The notes under the pieces: model-generated | What the model was told of the DNA's origin: nothing | The model's input: the letters and a program-made list of their open reading frames with translations, nothing else | Database searches by the model: none | In this document: piece by piece, positions 55,845 through 64,000 of the stretch | Layout: each line of letters starts with the position of its first letter | Numbering within the stretch: position 1 is the first letter of the stretch | Assembly: GCA_018894105.1 (NCBI GenBank) | Contig: CM032127.1 | Span: forward strand, 6,293,001 to 6,357,000 | Reading direction: 5' to 3' | Source of the DNA: Jacaranda mimosifolia | Lineage: Eukaryota; Streptophyta; Magnoliopsida; Lamiales; Bignoniaceae | DNA length: 64,000 nt | Made by a program: the position numbers and the translations under genes

Positions 55845-58800
55845 TGTAGCACCCCTCCTCAGGATGACACCTCAGTCAAGGCACCACACAGATTCAATCT
55901 TAAATATCAGAGTTGCAAACTAACAAAAGGCCCATAAGTTCATTTCACACATGTTCTAAAACGGCATTCAATCTCATCCATCAGTTCTAAACCACAATTT
56001 TTCAAAATAAGCACCTACTAAACTTCATAATATTAATACCTTAAAGCATAACACATTAAACCTTATAATTACAATCATACATGTCTCATCATCTCTAATG
56101 TTTCATTCCAAATATAATACATCATAACTTATATTCTATACAACCATCAAAACAAAATCAATTACATTTCTTTCCAGCTCAATCTCGAATCATCTTTTCC
56201 CTATTTGATATCATAAAGTACAAGGAGGTAAGTCCAAAGACTTAGTGAGGAATGCAGAAAGGATTTATCGAGGATGATTCGACTCGACAAATCATAATAC
56301 AAACGAACAAATCAAACAGATACAGAAACAGATAGTACTGAGAAGCAAACAGGAAACTCTCCTGCCTTATTGCTCCAAGATCAGATGTCAGACAAATAGA
56401 AACAATCAGACAGATCAAACCCAAAGCATATGCACTCAAAGGATAGTCTAAGATGTGCATTGCCGATTCACCTTATACCAGACAAACATATCACCGAAGC
56501 GTAACAGCTTGGTATATGGCAGATGCCCATACGAACTGTATAGCGCACCGCCGATGCCCAGGGGAAGTCCCTAGCACACCATCGGTACTCAGGGGGAGTC
56601 CCGAGCGTACCGCCGATACCAAGGGGGAGAGTCCCTTGCATATCGTTGACACCAAAGGGGAGAGTCCCTTGCATGACTCACATAACCAAACATATCGCTC
56701 GGATCGGCCCTTGGCCTCATAATCACCATACAAATAATCGAATTAACCGCTTATACAGATGCCCAGGGGAAGTCCCTAGCACATTGTCAGTTTCAGACAG
56801 ATCAGATCATAGCAGACAGAAACAATACCCACCAGGCAACAGATAGCAGTAACAGATACAGATATGCCAACATGGCCAAAATACAGATCAGATAATAGAA
56901 ATGCCGACAAGGCAACAGATACAAATCAGATCAGAACAGATAACAGACAAAATTCTGGGCGCCAAAACAGACATAAACAGATACAGAACAGATATAACCC
57001 TCACAGGGGTATTCAGAACATAATCAAATAACAAACAGAAACCAAACACGGTTCTGAGTACGTACAGAAACAGTAAACCCACACAGGGGTTAATTTCAAT
57101 AACAGATAGCTCAATAGAGTGCCAAACTGGCAGAACCTCATAGGTATAGCAAGTACCAAGAGGGATAGATCGTCACAGAGGTATTCAGAACAGAATCAAA
57201 TAACAATTAGAAACCAAACACAGTTTTGAGTAACGTACAGAAACAATAAACCCACACAGGGGTTAATTTCAATAACAGATAGCTCAATAGGGTGCCAAAT
57301 TGGCAGAACCTCATAGGTATAGCAAGTACCAAGAGGGATAGATCCTCACCTTATACCCAATCAGTCAGATATATAGCTATTGCTCGTCACCAGCCAAATC
57401 TCCATCACCTAATTCACAAAATAATTCATAATTAAAGTTCAATCGATTCTACTAACCTTATTCTTTATCGAAGCTTAATATTTCCCAAAATTACCAAATA
57501 AATCTTATTTAAGTTCAAATTTATATAAATCAATCAAACTAACTTAATCTTATCAACTATTAACAATTTAAGATTTAAAATCTCAAATTCCTATTTTATA
57601 ATAATCTATAATTAACTCAAACCCACAAAATGTCACTAATTAAATCTTACAAAATCTATATAACTCAATTCAACCTCCAACTACATAATATTCCATGCTT
57701 AATCTAACAATTATCTCCAAAATTATTAATATGCCATCAAAATCTAAAATTCCTATACATATATATAATACATAATCATATAATAACTCAACCTAAAGTC
57801 CATAATTAAATCACTTATCATCCTAACTCATACATATACCTTGCATGAATATATATAATACATAAAAATATAATTATCAAAACCTAACAAAATTTATAAC
57901 TCACTAACTAATGCCCGGATTCGAAAATGGACTATACCGTCACGGCCTTTGGAATAAGGAGATAATTCTGACCCCAAGTCCCCGGAGCGCCGCCGTCGCC
58001 GGCCGCCGTCCGCCGCCGCCCCCTGAATATGGACACTTTACACCGTTCTCTTCCTTACACCCTCCTGAACAATAATCTCCGGTTAGTTTTTAGTTATACC
58101 GCTCCTATTTGCCGGAAACACCAAAACAGCTCCAAAAATCATCTTGCTCCACCGCCACTGTTTTGATCCGTTCACCGCTCCTGAACAATAATCTCCGGTT
58201 AGTTTTTAGTTATACCTCTCCTATTTGCCGGAAACACCAAAACAGCTCCAAAAATCATCTTGCTCCACCGCCACTGTTTTACTCCGTTCACCGCCGTCCG
58301 TCGCCAAAACTGCCAAGGAACCTTATATTCTACTTCTCCTCCTCTCCAGCTACACAACCATACCCTTTGTCGCAGGTTTCGGGGCTTGGAGATGAGTACC
58401 GAAAGTTAACCAAGGAAATGGGTTTCTTCACGGTGCTTCTCCGTCCACCTTCAACCACCGTGCATGGCTGCCGTCTTGTGGCCTGAAAATGGTGAGGGAG
58501 GTGGTGGTAAGGTGTGATGAAGAAATAGATGCTTGATGGTGAAGCTCTTGCTCGATTGAAGGAGAGAAGAAAGTTGGCGGTGAAGAAAGAAAAATGGGAG
58601 GAAAAAATGAATAAAATTGAAGAAAAAGCAAGAAGGAAAAGTGAAGTCAACCATTCATTAATTTTGACTCGACACAAGCATGGGCAAGCATGGACAGCAT
58701 GGCTTGGTTATCTTCAACATCATTTCATATATATATATATATATATATTTAATAATTTAGAATCTCTCAATTTAGTTCCCAAAATGAATAAAATGCATTT

Positions 58801-58951
58801 TTGATCTAAAAATCTTGTAAAAATATAAATTGAATCTTATATAATTTTTATCATGATTAAATAATTCAAAATTCTAATCGAATAACTAAAATTAACTGAT
58901 AAAATAATTAATAATAATTTAACAAATATATAAAATTTCGGGGTCGTTACA
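55845..58951 (-). repeat. Tekay/Del-like solo LTR, minus orientation
   Basis: On the minus strand it begins TGTAACGACCCCGAAA and ends GAGGGGTGCTACA; 3107 bp; flanked by AGATA at 55840-55844 and 58952-58956. Family landmarks (TCACTAAGTCTTTGGACTTA on the minus strand near 56225-56250, minisatellite near 56540-56790) are as in the other two LTRs. It carries two internal duplications: about 180 bp (57073-57170 against 57253-57350) and about 116 bp (58065-58170 against 58181-58290). ORFs within are artefacts of these repeats. Confidence 0.88.
56540..56790 (-). repeat. Minisatellite in the minus-strand LTR
   Basis: Units of about 33-36 bases with core GATGCCCAGGGGAAGTCCCTAG and variants, the reverse complement of the array in the other family members. 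One displaced copy lies at 56758-56785. Confidence 0.85.
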
Positions 58952-60074
58952 AGATATGAGGATGAAATTAGAATGTAAAATAAAATATAGAAAAAATAAA
59001 TTATTATGTTCATTCTCAAATTTTTGTATAAATATAATTGGATGTTCATATTATATTTTGCAAATAATAGGGGGAAAAAAGTGGATAACAAAAAAAAAAT
59101 TGTCAAGCTTTCAAATAATCAAAATTTAAAAAAATAAAAAAAATTAAAATTGGATATATTTTTTGATGGATTAAGTAATGTCCAATGTTACAAACTTAAA
59201 AAATTAATGGGTGTATTTTTTTTTTATTGAAATAGCCATCTCATAATTTTTTTAAATAGATGAAAAAAGATTTAAGAATATATATTGATGAAGTCGTATA
59301 TAAAATTTTGATACATATACATGAAGAATCTTATTATCTTTTTCATATTCATATTATTTGACTTTTTGATAATATACATGAAGAATCTTATTATCCTTTT
59401 TATGCTTCTCTATGGTATGTTGTCAATTAAGAATAACATGTTAATGGTAGAATCTTTTGTTAAAAATGCATCTTTTATTAAAAAATGCATCTTCTATGCA
59501 AAACTCAAGGACCATTTTGCTTTTCTTTTTATATGTAGGGGGATGATTTTGCTTATTATGTGTTATGTATAAGATAGTTATAAGGATTCTTTGGTCATTT
59601 TCTATTTTTTGGCAGAAAAGTGTTACTAAAAGATGGTCAGGAAGATGAGATTGTAGTCAATTAAAATGATATGAATGATTTAGCAATTGAGTTGAAACTT
59701 TATGGATGAAAATAAATTTTACCTTGGATTCTTCTTACATTTGTCATATTGGAAAGAAGAAGGGAAAAAACAAAAAACAATAAACGAAAAACGAAAAACA
59801 AAAACAAAAACAAAAAAAAACCAAAATAATACCAAAACCCTCTCTTTAACTCTTAGGAAAAAGAAAAACTTCCACTCAAAGCAAACCAAGTTGAAGACAT
59901 CATTTTTTCACCATTTTCTATATTTTATTGTGAAGAAATCATCCTTTATTGAAGCACCTCATAAGTTCTCTTGGTGCTCATGGTACATATTAGATTGTTG
60001 CCTGGCATAACCTCTATTTCTATCCCTTCTCCATTACTTTCTCATTATTCTAGTTAAGTGCAATAGAAAAAAAA

Positions 60075-60097
60075 GGGGGGGGGGGGGGGGGGGGGGG
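60075..60097 (+). repeat. Poly-G run of 23
   Basis: Uninterrupted G homopolymer after an A8 run, followed by AATGCATGCCCCCC. Length may be unreliable in the assembly. Confidence 0.9.
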
Positions 60098-60504
60098 AAT
60101 GCATGCCCCCCTTTCTTTTTATACAAGGGGGTTCCATACACTTTTTTATTTATATAGGGGATTGACTCAACCCATCACAAAGTTGGTTGACTATTTCAGT
60201 TTCATCATCTTCTCTGTTCCTCCCCAGTAACAGCAGCAACAGCAGAAGCAAACCATCATCGTGAAAATCAATGTGACTTTCATAATTTTCTCTCCATGTT
60301 TTCATACTTTGCCAAAGAAAAAACAATTGAAATCAAAAATCCATTTTAAAAGCCTTCTTCCTTTCACTCATTGAAGGAAAAAAAAGAGGAAAAAAAAAAA
60401 AAAAAGATGAAACCCTTTATTTTGTTAAGAATAGAAAAAGAATGAAGAAGAAAAAGATCTTAAGATAATAAAATTCGTAGTAGTTCTAACATTAGTGAAT
60501 CTCC

Positions 60505-60597
60505 CTATTGGCCCTCCGCCATCGGAGTTTTCTCGACCGTCAGAGACTTCTCAGCTACATTTTTCTTATCCACTGGCTTCTCCGGTTTAAGTGCCAT
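60505..60597 (-). pseudogene. Possible histone H2B N-terminal tail scrap
   Basis: A 30-codon minus-strand frame reads MALKPEKPVDKKNVAEKSLT then VEKTPMAEGQ and stops. Plant H2B tails start MAPKxEKKPxxK and are rich in AEK/EKTP repeats, so a decayed H2B start is plausible. The histone fold is absent and the frame ends before it. Such Lys/Ala/Glu-rich tails can match by chance. Confidence 0.35.
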
Positions 60598-61178
60598 TTG
60601 CTTTTCAGATAGGAAAAAGAAAACCTTAATTCTCCACTTTAGGTGCCATTATTTGAGGTGGACATCTTAATTTAATTTAAAAAATGAGTTTTTCAAAAAA
60701 AAAAACGTAGATTATGAAAAATGCCACAAAATCCCCTATTGATTTTTAGAATACATCCTAAACCCCTAAAGGGCATTTTGGACCATTCATACTCAAATTT
60801 GCATTTTCAGTTGCATTCAGAGTGCGTGTTTCCCATTAGGTGATTTTGTGGTAATTTTGAAGAAATATGAGGTATTGATAAGACATCATTTTTTTCATAG
60901 GAAATTTTGTGACAATTTCAAATTTTAGATTGGGTCATCTGCATTTTCCCCAAAAATTCCGGGTCTTGCCTACTGAAAACTACTCTTCTGTCCAAATTAA
61001 ATCTGTGATTGAAAAATTCTTGCATCAGATGCTAAATAAATTCATGCCAAGTGATGTTGTCCATCCTTCGTATTGTTACTTTCATGTTTCTAATTATATG
61101 CATCGCTAGCTAGAGTTTTACTTTTGTTTTTTCACTTTAATCTCTGGAAAGAAGCAAGAAATTCGTGGGGAGATATAT

Positions 61179-61515
61179 ACTATGTTTGGTTCAAGGATTT
61201 TGATGGGGAGAAGAAAAGAAAATATTAATAAAAATATTTTGATTGTTTGGTTAATAAGGAAAATGCTAAAGAAAGGAATATTAGGGATACATGAATGTAT
61301 TTGAGGAAAATAAGTTTTCCTCACAAAATGGTTGACAATGAGGAAAAAATCCATTTGTGCTCTCTTTCCTTCCCCAACACATTCATCCCTCCATTCCTTT
61401 TTTCATTATTTTCTTTTATAGCCAAACAAGTTTGAGATTTTATATTTCTTTGATTTTATTTTTCTTTTCCCTAATATTTTCTTTTCCTTATCAAATCCCT
61501 TAAGCTAAACATAGT
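61179..61515. mobile_element. MITE, Tourist-like
   Basis: Inverted ends ACTATGTTTGGTTCAAGGAT and rc ACTATGTTTAGCTTAAGGGAT around a foldback of about 337 bp. The target duplicate could not be fixed. The ORF at 61118-61354 is a by-product. Confidence 0.65.
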
Positions 61516-61620
61516 CATAGCATGCAGAGTTGCATACGAATATATAAGTGGCAATGAATTAAAAAGGTACATATACACGTGGAGATGTTGTTTAGAATTT
61601 TTTTTATACTAAAGGTTATA

Positions 61621-62178
61621 GCGCTTATTTGGTTTCATTTCCATACCTCATTTTCACATTTTTTTACTATTTGAAAATAGAACATCACTTTTTATACATT
61701 TTTACTGATATCATTTTCATTTTCATTTTCATTTTCAAAATATATTTCCCAATAACCTATATATTTTATCCTAATAACCTATATATTTTCTCTCTCTATT
61801 TTATTATATTACTATCTCTCTCTACCTATAACCTACTAAAACCAATATAATCATTGTTTTTCTAATACTATTCAAATACAAATTGAGTTTTCATTTCCAT
61901 CATTTTCAAAATATTAGAAATTATTTAGTAAAAATGAGTTGAAAATGAGTTTGTATTTGGATAGATTGTTGGAAAAGTAATAATTACGTTGGTTTTAGTA
62001 AGTTGTAGGTGGAGAAATATAGAAATAATGAAATAGAGAGAAAAAATATATAGATTATTGGGAAATGTATTTTAAAAATGAAAATATTATTGAGTGAAAA
62101 TGTGTAAAAATTGATATGTTTTATTTTTAAAATAGTAGAAAATGTGAAATGAGCTTTGAAAATGAAACCAAACAGGCC
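61621..62178. mobile_element. MITE truncating the diterpene synthase exon
   Basis: Foldback with ends GCGCTTATTTGGTTTCATTT and rc GGCCTGTTTGGTTTCATTTT; the two halves are mirror images (CTATATATTTTCTCTCTCTA against TAGAGAGAAAAAATATATAG). It ends directly at the broken exon at 62179. ORFs on both strands are artefacts. Confidence 0.75.
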
Positions 62179-62246
62179 TTCCAATCTTTCCAAGCTAAAC
62201 AGCAAAGGTGTTGGCGCTTTTTGCATCAGCTCTATTGGCGTAGGTC
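62179..62246 (-). pseudogene. Class II diterpene synthase (CPS-like) exon relic, 5' part
   Basis: On the minus strand, after an acceptor-like GCATGGCAG, the exon reads PTPIELMQKAPTPLLFSLER then LEG, the same segment as 7976-8176 and in a clean frame. It stops at the MITE, so the DGSFL...SPSST part is gone. With 48640-48750 it forms a second, colinear relic of the same gene. Confidence 0.75.
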
Positions 62247-63085
62247 CTGCCATGCACATTTTATCACATGTATATATATATCTTGATTTTGGTAAAGAAC
62301 CGTCGAAATTTCGTTTATTTGTATGTAGATGACATATTTTCAAAATTAAGGAGAATATATTGGTAAACAATACTCCTGAATCCTAATATTATATATTTAT
62401 TTTAATTCAACAAAACATTTTATTTTATAGAGTTAAACAAAGTGAATGTTATTAATTATAATTAAATATTTTTTATATTATTTTTTAGTGTTCCTTCTTT
62501 TTTTTTCCAGTCGTCACGATCAATATTCTATTACTTTTTCCATGCTATGGTATTTTCCTTTATTTTTTTGAGAATTTTTATTTTATTAAGATGAAATCAG
62601 TTTGTCCCGAATTTTTAAAATATAATTGAACTACTATCAAAAGAATAGATATCCACTATGGAAAAATTGCTGGAACCTGATTTTGTTAGCAATATCTACA
62701 AATTTTAAGAGGAAAATATATATAAATTTTTAAAATAACAAGTACTAAATATTATTAGCGACTAATATGTAGCCATACTCGTTGCAAGCCTAATAAATTA
62801 GTTATACATTGTCCTTAGAAAATTAGTGTGTGTATATATATAGAACAATCAACAATTACAGATTGATCGTAATACGTAGATTAACTACAAGAGCATCTTT
62901 TTCGAATTTGATTAGGTGAATTTGTAGCTAAGATCATAAATTTTACCGTGATATGGATTGATCATAGATGATGCTTTTTTTTTCACCAACTCTCTAATTT
63001 GAGCCCCTTTGAGAATCTTCATTTGTTTGTTTGTTTGTTTTTTCCTTTTCCTGATCATTTAGCCTACTTTCTATTCTGTTATAGG
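62247..63085. other. Spacer of the last unit
   Basis: 62247-62540 matches 8177-8420; 62990-63085 matches 38035-38110. AT-rich, no gene. Confidence 0.6.
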
Positions 63086-63793
63086 CAATGTTCTCAAAAC
63101 CGGACCGGGCAATGAACTGGTGACCTTACTGGTTACTGGTTCAATCGGTTTGACCAGTGGTCGAACCGGTATGATGCAATAATTACATAATAATTATATT
63201 TAATTTTATAAATATATATAATATTTTAATATTACCAAAAAATAAAATTTTCAATTCATATAGAAAGAATATTATTTGAAAAAAAAATTAACTTGCTTAT
63301 TTTTAAGTATGTTTTTTAGAAAATAATACTATTTCACAATTAGTCAATTATAAATAACTAAAAAATAATGTTTCACATTAATTTAAGTAATCATTCGTTT
63401 CATACTTCAACTCCAAATAAAAATAAATTCTTCTATGCTACATATTCAACATAATTTAAGAGAAATTAAACAAAATAAAATAACAACCTAAACATAAATA
63501 TTCACATATAACTACTACTTTATTAAATTTTAAGAAAATATTTCATGTTTCAAAAAATTACATGTCCAAAATCTTTAATCATCATTTTCAACTCACAATT
63601 TCTCTTTTTCTTTTTTTACTTTTTTTAAGAAAAATTAAAAATTAAAAATTAAAAATTAAATAAAAAAACAAAAAAAAGAGGGCGAACCGGTTGAACCGGT
63701 CCGGTTTTGACCAGTTCAACCGATTTTTGACCGGTTTTCAGCCTTCAACCGGACCGGACAGGCCACCGGTCCAGTCCGATTTTCAAATCACTG
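63086..63793. mobile_element. hAT-type MITE
   Basis: Ends CAATGTTCTCAAAACCGGAC and rc CAGTGATTTGAAAATCGGAC, with the 8-bp duplicate GTTATAGG at 63078-63085 and 63794-63801. Subterminal GAACCGGTT/ACCGGT motifs recur near both ends. Paralogous spacers (38110, 32905) are uninterrupted. Confidence 0.9.
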
Positions 63794-63801
63794 GTTATAG
63801 G

Positions 63802-64000
63802 TAATTAGGTGAGGTGCAACTAACCTAACAAAGTTTGAATTTGTGTTTCTAACCACATTATTGCTCAGGCTAATTAACTTAAGGAATTAATGAGTCCGTA
63901 CTATGTGAATTAATAGAGAAAGAAACGATTTATAAATATGTACAGGGATGGTAAAAGTCATTTCAACTAAAGTAACAATTAATGAAGGAAAAACAGCATT
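63802..64000. other. Spacer, paralogous to 38110-38760
   Basis: Continues the unit into the right edge (TAGGTAATTAGG, AACAAAGTTTGAATTTGTGTTT, AACAATTAATGAAGGAAAAA). No gene; another P450 may lie beyond the window. Confidence 0.6.

Larger units (their letters stand above)
54529..59724. mobile_element. Non-autonomous Mutator-like element, split by a solo LTR
   Basis: Ends AGGTAAAATTCATTTTCGTC...TTTCAACTCAATTG and its inverse CAATTGAGTTGAAA...AATTTTACCT. The 10-bp duplicate TGGATTCTTC lies at 54519-54528 and 59725-59734. Without the inner LTR it is about 2.1 kb, AT-rich and without a transposase. TSD length points to the Mutator superfamily; TIRs are short (about 40 bp). Confidence 0.78.
59735..61178. 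other. Intergenic sequence with low-complexity tracts
   Basis: Contains A-rich (59765-59820) and G-rich (60075-60097) runs, an AGCAGCAACAGCAGAAGC tract at about 60230, and a possible histone-tail scrap. No intact gene. Confidence 0.45.

Noticed and set aside
58109..58804. Cluster of overlapping ORFs on both strands
   Set aside because: Inside a solo LTR with internal duplications; no motif, no codon pattern.
61629..62370. Phe/Ile-rich ORFs on both strands
   Set aside because: Foldback MITE sequence; only the 62179-62246 part carries real homology.

Overview
The window reads as AT-rich nuclear DNA of a dicot plant. It has long intergenic spacers, GT-AG introns, tRNA-iMet-type primer sites, plant Copia, Gypsy, CACTA, Mutator, hAT, Harbinger-like and SINE elements, and CYP71-clan P450 genes. 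I see no clearly intact host gene. The species cannot be named from sequence alone.

Host backbone: several decayed copies of one repeated unit lie in tandem. Each unit appears to have held a class II (copalyl diphosphate synthase-like) diterpene synthase on the minus strand, head to head with a CYP71D/CYP71BE-like P450 on the plus strand. Unit 1 has diterpene synthase exon relics (7115-7220, 7976-8176) and P450-1 (10042-11663). Unit 2 keeps only spacer (17485-19560) and a 5'-truncated P450-2 (20120-21086). A further unit is reduced to spacer (35594-36700) and a P450 N-terminus (37940-38038). The next unit carries P450-3 (44103-45739), which has only one visible frame lesion. The last unit has diterpene synthase relics at 48640-48750 and 62179-62246 and runs off the right edge. 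Together this looks like a dead or dying diterpenoid-type gene cluster; the pathway assignment is inference.

Transposons, left to right: a minus-strand Copia remnant (1-1340); a complete but mutated Copia element (1771-6888, TSD GGTGT); a Harbinger-like MITE (12355-12676); a CACTA MITE half (12689-13057) cut by a Tekay-like Gypsy LTR with gag start (13058-about 16600); a 10.8-kb Mutator-like element (21087-31858) inserted in the heme-binding exon of P450-2, with a degraded MULE transposase, a plant-mobile-domain gene and a family of small unknown genes; a MITE (32224-32610); a solo LTR (33010-35588); a SINE and a Helitron-like element (38248-38702); a 2.8-kb CACTA element (40669-43490); a CACTA MITE (46447-47061); a Tekay-like solo LTR (48779-51576); a 1.6-kb TIR element (52191-53773); a Mutator-like element (54529-59724) containing another solo LTR (55845-58951); two MITEs (61179-61515, 61621-62178); and a hAT MITE (63086-63793).

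Because the units are paralogous, several insertions in one copy have an empty site in another. That confirms element ends and gives relative ages. Percent identities, subfamily names and expression state were not computed; calls rest on motifs, boundaries, target-site duplications and visual comparison between copies.
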